DNA from: an uncultured Erythrobacter sp.
GTDB lineage: Bacteria > Pseudomonadota > Alphaproteobacteria > Sphingomonadales > Sphingomonadaceae
Direction of reading: 5' to 3'
Length of the DNA: 64,000 nt
Assembly: GCA_947488085.1 (NCBI GenBank)
Contig: CANKYI010000001.1
Location: forward strand, 2,241,928 to 2,305,927
Shown here: piece by piece, positions 25,748 to 34,575 of the stretch
Numbering within the stretch: position 1 is the stretch's first letter
Layout of the letters: each line of letters opens with the position of its first letter
The notes under the pieces: generated by a model
Database searches by the model: none
The model's input: only the letters and a program-made list of their open reading frames with translations
What the model was told of the DNA's origin: nothing
Translations under genes and position numbers: made by a program

Positions 25748-26515
25748 TCACCCTTCTGGCGGCGATGCAAGACTTTCTTCGATCGCAGTGACCCAGCCGC
25801 CCTGATAATAGTAGTCCGCCGTGACATATTTGACGCCATCAGCGCGGTGTTCCCAGCGCCAGCGCAAAGTGCCATCGCGCGACAATTGCGCGTCTGCCGC
25901 GCCGTCTTCACCAATGGGGATCGCAGGCGGCGCAGGGATGCTCTCACCCGCGCGCGGACACGTTGCCACCAACCCTTCGATTGAATCGATGGAGGTCACA
26001 ACGATATCGCCGTCTTCGATTGGTGCACGAGGTGGCGGCTGAGGGTCATCGAGACCCGCGACATCATAGGTCCATTTGTAGCTGTTATCGCTTTGGCGGA
26101 CCCATGTGGTGACGTAATTTCCAACCTTGCCGTCTTGGTCCACGAACCGACCCTGACTGAGCGCAAGCGCGCCATCACAGCTCATCACAACTGCACGCGG
26201 TTCCCATTCGCTGGAGATATCGCTGGCTTGCAGGGCGCTGGCGATGGTTGCGAAAACGACTGGACCATCGCTCCCATGGATAAGAGCACCCGGTGCGGCA
26301 AAGTCTGCACCCGCTACGAACTGCCCGCGCGCGCTTGCATCGCGGGCATAGGCAACCTCGACCGCGACAATAGTGCTGGGCTGAGCGGCGCCAGGGGCCG
26401 TTGCAAGGACGCGATTGATCACAGCGGTGCTGGGACCACGTGGTCTGCCGCTGGAGCAAGCAGCGAGCGTCGCAGAGAGCGCTATAATGGCGACAGCGGA
26501 GCGCGCCCGGATCAT
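25748..26515 (-). CDS. Hypothetical lipoprotein downstream of folD
   Basis: 255 residues, lipoprotein signal with Cys at about residue 20 (TLAACSS). The mature part is beta-rich with Trp-containing segments ([41 protein letters not shown]) and two further cysteines. The composition suggests a small envelope domain of one fold. The ATG overlaps the folD stop (ATGA), so it is in the folD operon. I do not recognise a named family. Confidence 0.78.
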   Translation of the reverse strand: MIRARSAVAIIALSATLAACSSGRPRGPSTAVINRVLATAPGAAQPSTIVAVEVAYARDASARGQFVAGADFAAPGALIHGSDGPVVFATIASALQASDISSEWEPRAVVMSCDGALALSQGRFVDQDGKVGNYVTTWVRQSDNSYKWTYDVAGLDDPQPPPRAPIEDGDIVVTSIDSIEGLVATCPRAGESIPAPPAIPIGEDGAADAQLSRDGTLRWRWEHRADGVKYVTADYYYQGGWVTAIEESLASPPEG

Positions 26516-27405
26516 AGCGCCTCTGGCACCGTAAGGCCGGCATTGCGATAGGCCGCAACCAGTGTGTTGCGCAGCAGCACTGCGATAGTCATCGGACCAA
26601 CACCGCCGGGCACAGGCGTAATTGCGCCAGCGACCTCTGCCGCCTCATCATAAGCAACATCACCGACCAGTTTGCCCTTTTCCTTACCCGGTTCAGGCGG
26701 AAGGCGGTTGATACCCACATCGATCACAGTTGCACCATCTTTCAGCCAGTCCTTGCCAATCATCTCAGGACGACCGACTGCCGCAACCACGATGTCCGCG
26801 CGCTTAACAACCGCAGCGAGGTCTCGCGTGCGGCTGTGCGCGATGGTGACGGTAGCGTTTGCATCGACCAGCAATTGCGCCATCGGCTTGCCGACAATAT
26901 TGGACCGGCCAATGACCACTGCTTCCAGCCCCGAAAGGTCGCCCAGCCGGTCTGTCAGCAGCATCATACAACCAAGCGGCGTGCAGGGGACAAAGCCGGC
27001 TTGTCCGACACTCAACCGGCCCGCATTGATGACGTGAAAGCCATCAACATCCTTATCAGGGCTGATCGCCGCAATAATCGATTGTTCGTCGAGATGTTCG
27101 GGCAGCGGCAATTGCACCAGAATCCCGTCGACTGCATCATCGGCATTCAGCTGCTCAACCACTGCGAGCAAATCTGCCGCGCTTGTGTCGTCAGGCAGAC
27201 GGTGCTCATAGGAGTTCATATTGGCGGCCAAAGTCGCTTTGCCTTTGGAGCCAACATAGACCTGACTGGCCGGGTCATCGCCCACGAGCACAACCGCCAG
27301 CCCCGGCTTTCGCCCAGCGGCCTTGGCAAACTCAGCCGCACTGGCACCAACACGTTCACGCAAACTGGCAGCGAATGCCTTCCCATCTATCCGTGTTGCG
27401 GCCAT
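26512..27405 (-). CDS. folD: Methylenetetrahydrofolate dehydrogenase/cyclohydrolase FolD
   Basis: 297 residues, the full bifunctional enzyme. It oxidises 5,10-methylene-THF to methenyl-THF with NADP and then hydrolyses it to 10-formyl-THF. The catalytic Lys is in [11 protein letters not shown] (about 55); [18 protein letters not shown] and PCTPLGC are present. The nucleotide-binding motif is [16 protein letters not shown]. It overlaps yggT upstream (TGATG) and the lipoprotein downstream. Confidence 0.96.
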   Translation of the reverse strand: MAATRIDGKAFAASLRERVGASAAEFAKAAGRKPGLAVVLVGDDPASQVYVGSKGKATLAANMNSYEHRLPDDTSAADLLAVVEQLNADDAVDGILVQLPLPEHLDEQSIIAAISPDKDVDGFHVINAGRLSVGQAGFVPCTPLGCMMLLTDRLGDLSGLEAVVIGRSNIVGKPMAQLLVDANATVTIAHSRTRDLAAVVKRADIVVAAVGRPEMIGKDWLKDGATVIDVGINRLPPEPGKEKGKLVGDVAYDEAAEVAGAITPVPGGVGPMTIAVLLRNTLVAAYRNAGLTVPEAL

Positions 27406-27695
27406 CAGGCGAAGATGATGCTGCGAAGGACGATCAGGATAATCTGAGCACCAAGGATCAACACCAAAGGCGACAGATCAATCGCGCCTGTATTTGGCAA
27501 GATCCGCCGCACCGGCCGCAGGATTGGGTCGAGGAAGCTGTTGATCCCGTTGTAAAACGACATCAGGAACTGGTTGCTTTGGCTCACCACATTGAAGGCA
27601 AACAGCAGACCGATCACAAATTGGATGATGATCAGCATCACGAATGCTCGAGTGAGCAATTCGACGATTTCGTAAACGGCGACTAAGCCTGTCAT
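27405..27695 (-). CDS. YggT-family membrane protein
   Basis: 96 residues with two hydrophobic regions (about 12-40 and 68-95) flanking the family motif [21 protein letters not shown]. YggT proteins are small inner-membrane proteins linked to osmotic tolerance and cell-division regions in other bacteria. It lies 82 bp after argB and overlaps folD, so argB-yggT-folD is probably one transcription unit. Confidence 0.93.
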   Translation of the reverse strand: MTGLVAVYEIVELLTRAFVMLIIIQFVIGLLFAFNVVSQSNQFLMSFYNGINSFLDPILRPVRRILPNTGAIDLSPLVLILGAQIILIVLRSIIFA

Positions 27696-27777
27696 GTGAT
27701 TTTCATTCCTCTAATCGTGTCTTGCGCGTGTTACTGATGTAATACGCCAATATCCAGTATCAACCGTAACAGCGCCG

Positions 27778-28686
27778 CTATGCCCGCACCAGAGTGCCCG
27801 CCCCGCGCGTGGTGAAGAACTCCAACAGCATCGCATGCGGGACCCGCCCATCGAGGACCACCGCTGCCTCACAGCCGCTTTCGACCGCCGAAACGCAAGT
27901 CTCTAACTTGGGCACCATGCCGCCTTTGATAACGCCATCATCACGCAATTTCGCAATGTCAGACGGGTTCAGATCGGTCAGCAATTCGCCGTCACCATTC
28001 AACACGCCCGCCACGTCGGTCAGCAGGAACAATCGTGCTGCGCCCAAAGCCGCAGCAACCGCGCCTGCCATCGTGTCAGCGTTGATATTGTAGGTTTCCC
28101 CATCCGCCCCGCCCGCGATTGGCGCGATTACAGGGATCATGCCTGCAGCGACCGCGGTGTCGATGACGCTGGTGTCGACCACATCAGGCTCCCCGACAAA
28201 GCCAAGGTCCACGACGCTCTCGATCAGGCTCTCGGGATCCCGTGTTGTGCGCGTGACCTTGCGCGCCGTGACCAGCCCGCCATCCTTGCCCGACAGGCCC
28301 AGCGCTTTACCTCCAGCATTGGACAGCCATCCGACTAGCTCCTTGTTGATCCCGCCGGACAGAACCATCTCAGCGACCTTCGCCGTCGCTTCATCCGTAA
28401 CGCGCAAGCCATCGACAAAGGTGCTCTCCACACCCAACCGGGTGAGCATCTCGCCAATCTGCGGCCCGCCGCCATGGACAACCACCGGGTTGATACCAAC
28501 CGCTTTGAGCAACACGATATCTTCGGCGAAATCGCGCGCTGCCTGTTTGTTGCCCATCGCATGCCCGCCATACTTCACCACAAAGGTGCGCCCCGCATAG
28601 CGCTGAAAATAGGGTAGGGCCTCGATCAGCACCTCGGCCTTTGTCAGATCAAGAACTGTGTCGTTTGTATCAGTGCTGGAGTTCAT
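27778..28686 (-). CDS. argB: Acetylglutamate kinase ArgB
   Basis: 302 residues. It phosphorylates N-acetylglutamate in the second step of arginine biosynthesis. Seen: [12 protein letters not shown] (phosphate-binding Lys-Gly-Gly), [14 protein letters not shown], the substrate-binding [17 protein letters not shown] and the C-terminal [10 protein letters not shown]. Length and motifs are complete. The N-terminal helix ([19 protein letters not shown]) is the element associated with arginine-inhibited hexameric enzymes. Confidence 0.96.
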   Translation of the reverse strand: MNSSTDTNDTVLDLTKAEVLIEALPYFQRYAGRTFVVKYGGHAMGNKQAARDFAEDIVLLKAVGINPVVVHGGGPQIGEMLTRLGVESTFVDGLRVTDEATAKVAEMVLSGGINKELVGWLSNAGGKALGLSGKDGGLVTARKVTRTTRDPESLIESVVDLGFVGEPDVVDTSVIDTAVAAGMIPVIAPIAGGADGETYNINADTMAGAVAAALGAARLFLLTDVAGVLNGDGELLTDLNPSDIAKLRDDGVIKGGMVPKLETCVSAVESGCEAAVVLDGRVPHAMLLEFFTTRGAGTLVRA

Positions 28687-28800
28687 AAAGCATGGGTCTC
28701 AATTGGCATTTGAGGCCGCTTAGCCGCTATGTGCGCAGTAGGAAAGAGACGCGCTTATCTGTCGCATCATCGCATTTTTGCGTATTTTGCACTTGGCAGT

Positions 28801-28826
28801 GTAACCAAACCCTGTTTGTCTGCGAA
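28801..28826 (+). promoter_or_regulatory. Predicted SigF-type ECF promoter of the bufferin-like gene
   Basis: GTAACC (28801-28806), then exactly 16 bp, then CGAA (28823-28826). This reproduces the -35/-10 pattern described for the Caulobacter ECF sigma factor SigF, whose known targets include bufferin operons. Transcription would start near 28833, about 60 bp before the ATG. Confidence 0.6.
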
Positions 28827-28891
28827 TCGATCACAGAAGGTGCCTTGGGATCACCAGCACCGCACAGATCATCGGAATTGGAGGAAAGACC

Positions 28892-29236
28892 ATGAACACC
28901 AATCGTATTAACGGCTCAATCGCACTCGCGGCTGCTGCCGGCCTGGCCGCTGCATGCTCTGGCGGTGCCGATGCACCAACCGAAGCTGCAGAAGCGGGTG
29001 CCGAAGGCGCAGAGACCACGGAAGTCGCTGCAAGCGGCGAGAAGGAGAAGTGCTTCGGTGTTTCCCTCGCTGGCGCGAATGACTGCGCTGCCGGACCTGG
29101 CACAAGCTGCGCTGGCACCAGCGTAATCGACTATCAAGGCAATGCTTGGACCTATGTCGATGCGGGCAGCTGCGAGACAACTGAACGTCCAGACGGCAGC
29201 TTTGGCTCGCTCGAAGAGACCGAAAACGTCTCTTAA
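28892..29236 (+). CDS. Bufferin-like (BufA1/DUF2282) copper-buffering precursor peptide
   Basis: 114 residues. The N-terminal export signal ends in an AAACSGG stretch, which could also be a lipobox (Cys about 21). An Ala/Glu-rich linker (about 25-50) follows. The core has four cysteines in the DUF2282 arrangement: [22 protein letters not shown], an aromatic NAWTYV and SCETT. Proteins of this family were recently named bufferins. In the described systems Cys residues are converted to copper-binding heterocycles by a DUF692 (MNIO) enzyme with a partner protein. No DUF692 gene is nearby, and a terminator follows at once. It sits behind a SigF-type promoter. Confidence 0.75.
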   Translation: MNTNRINGSIALAAAAGLAAACSGGADAPTEAAEAGAEGAETTEVAASGEKEKCFGVSLAGANDCAAGPGTSCAGTSVIDYQGNAWTYVDAGSCETTERPDGSFGSLEETENVS

Positions 29237-29260
29237 GAGTCGATAGACCACTATTGCTGA

Positions 29261-29294
29261 GGGGCCGCCGGGCGATGTCCGGGCGGCCCCTTTT
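29261..29294 (+). terminator. Rho-independent terminator after the bufferin-like gene
   Basis: A GC-rich stem with arms GGGGCCGCC (29261-29269) and GGCGGCCCC (29282-29290), extended by further pairing around a short loop, is followed by TTTT at 29291-29294. It ends the plus-strand transcript directly after the gene. Confidence 0.85.
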
Positions 29295-29362
29295 GCATTT
29301 GTGCGCAGATGTTTGAGCAGAGCATGTGGAGCGGTGTGATCCGCCCTGCTATCCTCACTTCA

Positions 29363-29920
29363 ATGGCTCGTTTCCGCTCCCCCGTGCGCCGACAACGCCC
29401 GCGCTCTGGCTTAGCCAGCTGGTGGCCGATGTGGCGGATGCCAGTACTCTTGATCATCGTGATGACCGTTTGGTGGTTCGGTTTTCGCCCTGTCGCATCG
29501 GATGAAGGCTGGGTCCGAGTGACAGAGACCTTCGCGATTTGCGGCCAAGGCAGCGCGCGCCAGCCGGGCTGTGTCGTCGATGGCGACACCGTTATCATCG
29601 GATACGGCCCCCAGCGCCGCCGCATCCGCCTAACGGGCTTTGATGCGCCTGAGCTGGAGGGCGCATGCGAGGCTGAGAGCGCGTTGGCCCGGCGTTCGCA
29701 GCAGCGTTTGCACCAATGGTTGAGTGAAGGGCTGTTTGAATGGGATGGCGACATCTCCCCTCCCCGTGACCAATATGGCAGAGAGCTGCGCGCGGTTCGT
29801 CGCATCACCGCCAACGGCGCTAACGGCGCCTCAACCCAATACCTCGCAGACGTCATGATCGCTGAAGACCTTGGCGCACAGACCGGCTGGGGCACCTTCG
29901 AACGCGATTGGTGCGACTGA
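29363..29920 (+). CDS. Membrane-anchored nuclease-like protein (staphylococcal nuclease homologue)
   Basis: About 185 residues from ATG 29363 (an upstream in-frame start at 29309 is possible but overlaps poor sequence). One transmembrane helix near the N-terminus (MPVLLIIVMTVWWFGF). The SNase/TNase core motifs CVVDGDTVIIG and RRIRLTGFDAPELEGAC follow, then a helix with ESALARRSQQRL and the DQYGRELRAVRR strand. The family hydrolyses phosphodiester bonds with Ca2+; Asp of DGDT, Arg of RIRL, Asp-Ala-Pro-Glu and Arg of GREL are all present. Probably acts outside the cytoplasmic membrane. Confidence 0.82.
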   Translation: MARFRSPVRRQRPRSGLASWWPMWRMPVLLIIVMTVWWFGFRPVASDEGWVRVTETFAICGQGSARQPGCVVDGDTVIIGYGPQRRRIRLTGFDAPELEGACEAESALARRSQQRLHQWLSEGLFEWDGDISPPRDQYGRELRAVRRITANGANGASTQYLADVMIAEDLGAQTGWGTFERDWCD

Positions 29921-30021
29921 CGCTTTCCCCGCGCATCCCCCACACAGCACGAGGAAAGGCTTGCCCCTGACGCTGTGGTGCTTAGACTGCACACTTTGTC
30001 AGGCCAATTAGGGGATCCGCC

Positions 30022-30384
30022 ATGACCGAACCTACTCCTACCAACAACAATGCCGGTTTCGATTTCAACCAACCAACCATCATCTCGCTGTGCTTTCTCG
30101 GCAGCTTTGTAACCGGGTTCTCCGGCCTTGTTGGCATTGTCCTTGCCCATGTGTGGCAGGGTGACAATCAGGAGGAGTGGGCCGCATCGCACTTCACCTA
30201 TCTCATCCGCACCTTCTGGATCGGCTTTATCGGCGTCATCATCTCCAGCATCCTGCTGTTCGTCCTCATCGGCTTCCTCCTGTTGCCGCTCATCACCATT
30301 TGGGTCGGCGTGCGCAGCGTCATGAGCCTGGTGAAGGCGCAGAAGCGTGAGCCGATGCCTGAGCCTGAGACCTTCTTGTTCTAA
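30022..30384 (+). CDS. DUF4870/Tic20-like small membrane protein
   Basis: 120 residues with three or four transmembrane helices (about 22-48, 65-92, 92-105) and the family feature of an acidic Trp-containing loop (GDNQEEWAASHFTYLIRTFW), ending in a charged tail. Widespread in proteobacteria; molecular role unknown. Single gene. Confidence 0.75.
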   Translation: MTEPTPTNNNAGFDFNQPTIISLCFLGSFVTGFSGLVGIVLAHVWQGDNQEEWAASHFTYLIRTFWIGFIGVIISSILLFVLIGFLLLPLITIWVGVRSVMSLVKAQKREPMPEPETFLF

Positions 30385-30641
30385 GCCAATTGTTGCTGAA
30401 CCGAGCGGCTGGGGCGGCAAACCCCGGCACTCGGTTCATCGCAGCTGACAGGCGCTTGGACCGCCTGTTACACGCTCTTGAGCGAAAAATCGCTTCGATC
30501 ACAGAACGCGTATTGATCGAACCACTCGATTAATCGGCAAAGATGATCTGCGCATTTCCATTGTGCCGATATACCCTTTCGCGCCGCATGTAGGAAAGCC
30601 GAGAGGCGACAGGCTGCGCGAGTGCCGCTAAGGGTTTGCGC

Positions 30642-31367
30642 ATGATCACATCGCACAACACCGCTCGCCCAATCCTCGCCCTCGCCTTCACGGCTCCGCT
30701 TGCGCTGCTGAGCGCCTGTGGTCAGCCCGCTGATGAAGACCCAGCCGAGGGCGCCGCCACCAGCGAGCAGGACGCATTCTTCTCCGCGCTCTCCACCCAT
30801 TGCGGCAAAGCGTATGCCGGACGTTTGGTCAGCGAGGATGCGGTGGACGCCGATTTTGCCGATGCTGCGATGGTTATGCATGTGGCGGATTGCTCGGACG
30901 AGCGCATCGCCATCCCGTTTCACGTGCAACTCGCCAATGAAGACGGTGAGCTTAAATGGGACCGTTCGCGCACATGGCTCATCACCCGTGTGGCTGTCCC
31001 GCATATGTCAGGCGAAGGGGAAACCCCGATTGGCCTGCGCCTCAAACATGATCACCGCCACGAAGATGGCGAGAGCGACGCAGTCACCATGTATGGCGGC
31101 GACACGGCAAGCGAAGGCACACAAGACGCGCAAGACTTCCCCGTTGATGATTTCAGCATCGAAATGTTTGAACGCGAGGGCCTATCCGCATCTGTCACCA
31201 ATATCTGGACGGTCGAAGTCGACCAAGCGCAAACCCCAGACCCGGTCTTCGCCTATCAACTCAAACGCACCGTCGAAGGCGGCGCGCCAGAGGACCGACT
31301 GTTCCGAGTGGAATTTGACCTAAGCGAAGAGGTCGAAGTCCCACCAGCGGCGTGGGGTTGGGAATAA
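30642..31367 (+). CDS. Hypothetical lipoprotein
   Basis: About 241 residues from ATG 30642, favoured over the TTG at 30636 because TAAGGG lies 7 bp upstream. Lipobox LLSACGQ (Cys about 23). Mature sequence: one Cys in THCGKAYAGRLV and another in VADCSDERIAIPFHVQ. Then a His-rich stretch (LKHDHRHEDG) and an aromatic C-terminus (PPAAWGWE). The family is conserved in sphingomonads as far as I can judge, but I cannot name it. Confidence 0.75.
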   Translation: MITSHNTARPILALAFTAPLALLSACGQPADEDPAEGAATSEQDAFFSALSTHCGKAYAGRLVSEDAVDADFADAAMVMHVADCSDERIAIPFHVQLANEDGELKWDRSRTWLITRVAVPHMSGEGETPIGLRLKHDHRHEDGESDAVTMYGGDTASEGTQDAQDFPVDDFSIEMFEREGLSASVTNIWTVEVDQAQTPDPVFAYQLKRTVEGGAPEDRLFRVEFDLSEEVEVPPAAWGWE

Positions 31368-31390
31368 AAACGCCCTCGTAAAGATCGGTC

Positions 31391-31819
31391 CTAAACGTCG
31401 ATTTCGCTCAGGCCTTTCTCCAAATCGAGGAAACCCTGCTTCGCCAGATCGTGAAGCTCGGCCTGTTCGAGATATTTGCGAAGCTCGAAAACCATTCTCC
31501 GGGCGCTGACAGCCTTGGCAAAGGCTTTGGAGAAGTTGCCCATATCGGTGTCGCCTTTGCCTCGATGCCGCTTCACTGCCTTATAGGCTTCGCTTGAGGC
31601 TTTCAGTGATTCCCGCTCGATATTCTCCATCGCCTTTTGAATGGCTTCATCGTCTTCATCATCCAAGGCTTGCGCCAAAGCCTCAGCGTGATCGGACAGC
31701 GGCCGGTTGCTAAGTTTGGCGATAGACAGCGCCTGATCCTTGGCCCGCGCCCGAAACTCAAACACCAGCGCTTCGAATGTGACGACCATCTCATGCGCGT
31801 TGTCAGCCTGTATTCCCAT
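31391..31819 (-). CDS. Hypothetical helical cytoplasmic protein
   Basis: 142 residues, no signal or membrane segment. The chain is almost entirely charged helix (EALVFEFRARAKDQALS, DEDDEAIQKAMENIERES, SARRMVFELRKYLEQAELHDLAKQ), possibly coiled coil. It is a single gene, and no family was recognised. Confidence 0.65.
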   Translation of the reverse strand: MGIQADNAHEMVVTFEALVFEFRARAKDQALSIAKLSNRPLSDHAEALAQALDDEDDEAIQKAMENIERESLKASSEAYKAVKRHRGKGDTDMGNFSKAFAKAVSARRMVFELRKYLEQAELHDLAKQGFLDLEKGLSEIDV

Positions 31820-31960
31820 TGCTCTTTCCCCATTGTTTGCACTTTCCGTTAGGGAAGGTGACAGAATGCGGCGGCAGCGGCAAATTTGGTCAGAGACGTT
31901 TGGGCTGCGCGCACCATGAAAGAATGTACACCATACTCCATTCTATGATATATCTTCGAT

Positions 31961-32551
31961 ATGGCTACGATATATGCGATTCCCGTCCCCGATGGCAGCC
32001 TGCTGGCCGAGTTTGGTCCGCCGCCCGGAGTACAGAGCGAACCCTATCGCGACTGCTTTATGCGGCGCGAAAGCGGCGCGGTGAGCTTGGAGCAATTGAT
32101 CGAGCGGTTCTATTGCAGCTGGGCGTTTAGGCCCGAGCGGATAGCGCTAGGCCTGATCGGACGCGGAGCATCATCGGAGGATGCGCGGAAACTGGCGCGC
32201 GGCGAGGTGGAGAGCTTTGCGGCGTGGACCGTAATCGAAAGGCGACACGCCAATGTCTTGGTGGCGGAGCACGGACCCGCAGGGTCCGCAAGGGCGACCG
32301 CCCGCCCGCAGGCCCGTGAGGGCCGAGGAGATCGCGCGCCGGATGGCGTGCGCAAAACAAACACTCATAACGAGATATTGCTCCAAGACTTCCAAGGAGC
32401 CACCGCAAGCTGGCTGTCAGTCAGGCCGAGCGCGAATGGTGGAACCGAGCTGCTATTTGGAAGCTGGGTCGGCAAGCCGGATCGCGGAGTGGTGAAGGCA
32501 TTGATGCCATTTCACCGATGGTACTCGCGGGTTTTATTGGGTGGGGTTTGA
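31961..32551 (+). CDS. Hypothetical protein with a palindromic in-frame insert
   Basis: 196 residues. The N-terminal part (MATIYAIPVPDGSLLAEFG, YRDCFMRRESGAVSLEQLIERFYCSWAF) and the C-terminal part (ILLQDFQGATASWLSVRP, TELLFGSWVGK) look like one small alpha/beta domain, possibly related to DUF2867. Between residues about 104 and 138 lies a low-complexity Gly/Ala/Arg stretch (GPAGSARATARPQAREGRG) encoded by the hairpin-rich segment 32272-32370. That segment appears to have been inserted without breaking the frame. Function unknown. Confidence 0.65.
   Translation: MATIYAIPVPDGSLLAEFGPPPGVQSEPYRDCFMRRESGAVSLEQLIERFYCSWAFRPERIALGLIGRGASSEDARKLARGEVESFAAWTVIERRHANVLVAEHGPAGSARATARPQAREGRGDRAPDGVRKTNTHNEILLQDFQGATASWLSVRPSANGGTELLFGSWVGKPDRGVVKALMPFHRWYSRVLLGGV
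32272..32370. repeat. Palindromic insertion inside a coding region (RPE/REP-like)
   Basis: The segment begins with CGGACCC-GCA-GGGTCCG (32272-32288) and contains GGCCC-GTGA-GGGCC (32311-32324) plus further GC-rich pairings. It encodes a low-complexity peptide between two well-formed protein segments. Mobile palindromes that insert in frame are known from Rickettsia. The boundaries given are estimates. Confidence 0.45.
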
Positions 32552-32589
32552 GTCTTAGTTCGCGCTTACATGACTGAAAATCGAGTGAG

Positions 32590-33384
32590 TTAGCGTTTAC
32601 TGCCGGCATCATCTCGTTTCTGGATAGCATTAACCGCCCCTTGAGGCAGCTTCGAGAACATCTTGCCGACTTCTTTTGGTTGTGAGATCATGATTTCAAC
32701 AATTAGATTTACCAAGCCAAAGAGACTTTCGGCTGTTTCAAGGTCATCTTTTATGTCCAATTCGCCGGGGTGCACAGCATTGTTCCCAACAACACGAACG
32801 ATGTCGAGTGCCTGCTGAACACGCACGTCGAGGCCTTTCGAAACGAGCTCGGCGATGTCATTATTTAGGTTCTTCCCATCGCAACCAAGAGCGATGCATA
32901 TCTTTGAAATTGCCAAACGCAGTAATGCCGCCGCTCCTCTCGGAGACGCTCCGACGATTAGGCTGGCCTCTTCATAATCAGTCATCGCGCCCTCGGGCAT
33001 GTCCGGATTCGGCGAAGTTGCTTTGCCTCGTTGCGGCCAAGCAAGGGTTTTGCCGAACCAAATGCTGATCTCAGAACAATTGTAGCATTTTGAAATGTAG
33101 AGGTTTTGAATAATTAGGCCGAAACGGCTCTTTCCAGAACCGTTTACCTCAAATGGCTTTAGGCTAGCGACTCGATCGATATGGTTGCGAAATCTATCAG
33201 TGGCAGCATTGTCTAAGTCAGCAGTGAGCTCTTGAAACTCTTCTTCGTCCATCCACGTTGGGTGCTGATTGTCCGACAGCTCTTTCGCAAAAACAGTCCG
33301 CCAATATTGCTTTGCTAACGCATTGCAATGAGGGCAGTTAAATGAAGTTTCATTGACGGAAGCTGTTCGGACAATCGAATTCAA
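32590..33384 (-). CDS. DUF4145-domain protein
   Basis: 264 residues. An N-terminal zinc-ribbon-like pair (FNCPHCNALAKQYW) and a second CxxC pair (SKCYNCSEISIW) precede the DUF4145 helical region (ASPRGAAALLRLAISKICIALGCDGKNLNNDIAELVSKG, then NNAVHPGELD). DUF4145 occurs in restriction-modification and other defence-associated or accessory proteins, but often alone. The gene is visibly richer in A+T than its neighbours and sits against nrdB, so it was probably acquired horizontally. Confidence 0.78.
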   Translation of the reverse strand: MNSIVRTASVNETSFNCPHCNALAKQYWRTVFAKELSDNQHPTWMDEEEFQELTADLDNAATDRFRNHIDRVASLKPFEVNGSGKSRFGLIIQNLYISKCYNCSEISIWFGKTLAWPQRGKATSPNPDMPEGAMTDYEEASLIVGASPRGAAALLRLAISKICIALGCDGKNLNNDIAELVSKGLDVRVQQALDIVRVVGNNAVHPGELDIKDDLETAESLFGLVNLIVEIMISQPKEVGKMFSKLPQGAVNAIQKRDDAGSKR

Positions 33385-33388
33385 TTAG

Positions 33389-34438
33389 TCACTCCGCCGC
33401 TTCAACAGCCCCAAACATATCCGGGCCGTCGCTTACGACTTCGTCTTCGTTGACCGCTTTGGCTTTTTGGCGGTTGTCGAAGCTGGACCAGACTGTGTTC
33501 CAGTCGCCCTTGGTCGCGCCTTTTGAATATTCGGTTGCGCGCGCTTCGAAGAAGTTGGCGTGCTCGACGCCGTTCAGCAGTGGGCTGAGCCATGGCAGTG
33601 GGTGTTCATCGATCATGTAGATCGGCTGAAGCTTCAACTGACCCAGACGCCAGTCAGCGATGTAGCGGATATATTTCTTGATATCCTTGGCCGTCATCCC
33701 TTCGACCGGGCCCATTTCGAACGCGAGGTCGATAAAGGCATCTTCGAGGCGGACGGTTTTCTGGCAGATGTCGATAATGTCTTCTTTGACAGCCTTGGTC
33801 AGGCAGTCGCGCTCTTCGCAGAAGGTGTGGAACATCTTGATGATGCCTTCGCAATGCAAAGTCTCATCGCGCACAGACCAGCTGACGATCTGGCCCATGC
33901 CCTTCATCTTGTTGAAGCGCGGGAAGTTCATCAGCATGGCAAAGGATGCGAACAGCTGTAGCCCTTCGGTAAAGCCGCCGAACATGGCGAGCGTGCGGGC
34001 GATGTCTTCGTCGGTGTCGACGCTGAACTGGTGCATGTAATTGTGCTTGTCGGCCATTTCCTCGTAATCGAGGAACGCGCTGTATTCGCTTTCGGGCATG
34101 CCGATTGTGTCGAGCAAGTGCGAATATGCGGCGATGTGCACTGTCTCCATATTGGAGAAAGCGGCGAGCATCATCTTGATCTCGGTCGGCTTGAACACGC
34201 GGCCATACTTGTCGTGATAGCAATCCTGCACTTCGACATCGGCCTGCGTGAAGAAGCGGAAGATTTGGGTGAGCAGATTGCGCTCATGCTCGGTGATGTT
34301 TTGCGCCCAGTCGCGGCAATCTTCGCCCAGCGGCACTTCCTCTGGCATCCAGTGGATCTGCTGTTGACGTTTCCAGAACTCGTAAGCCCAAGGGTATTCG
34401 AACGGCTTGTAGGTATTGCGGGCTTCGAGCAACGACAT
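33389..34438 (-). CDS. nrdB: Ribonucleotide reductase small subunit (class I) NrdB
   Basis: 349 residues. It provides the tyrosyl radical for dNTP synthesis with NrdA. The di-iron ligands and radical Tyr appear in the E-x-x-H-x-x-x-Y motif METVHIAAYSH (about 114-124). Further ligands are in DADVE-type helix TQADVEVQDCYH and in DETLHCEGIIKMFH (about 205-215). The C-terminal tail (GAVEAAE) is the type that docks on NrdA. It is 3.8 kb from nrdA, separated by unrelated genes. Confidence 0.95.
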   Translation of the reverse strand: MSLLEARNTYKPFEYPWAYEFWKRQQQIHWMPEEVPLGEDCRDWAQNITEHERNLLTQIFRFFTQADVEVQDCYHDKYGRVFKPTEIKMMLAAFSNMETVHIAAYSHLLDTIGMPESEYSAFLDYEEMADKHNYMHQFSVDTDEDIARTLAMFGGFTEGLQLFASFAMLMNFPRFNKMKGMGQIVSWSVRDETLHCEGIIKMFHTFCEERDCLTKAVKEDIIDICQKTVRLEDAFIDLAFEMGPVEGMTAKDIKKYIRYIADWRLGQLKLQPIYMIDEHPLPWLSPLLNGVEHANFFEARATEYSKGATKGDWNTVWSSFDNRQKAKAVNEDEVVSDGPDMFGAVEAAE

Positions 34439-34575
34439 GTTGTGTCCTTCGTTTCGTGTTCAGCTGATCTGTATACGTGAACGAGCTACGAAACCGAAGG
34501 CAAGATAGTATGATTCGGCGGGGATAAACCGTGCAAAATCTGAGTCGAATGGTGATCGGCTCAATATACGCCCGA
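34439..34575. other. nrdB promoter region
   Basis: 137 bp upstream of nrdB and downstream of the radical SAM gene. No unambiguous NrdR box pair was found. A GTTTATCCCC-like element on the minus strand resembles a DnaA box only weakly. Confidence 0.3.

Noticed and set aside
34439-34575. DnaA box or NrdR box upstream of nrdB
   Set aside because: The closest sequences differ from consensus at several positions; not enough to call.
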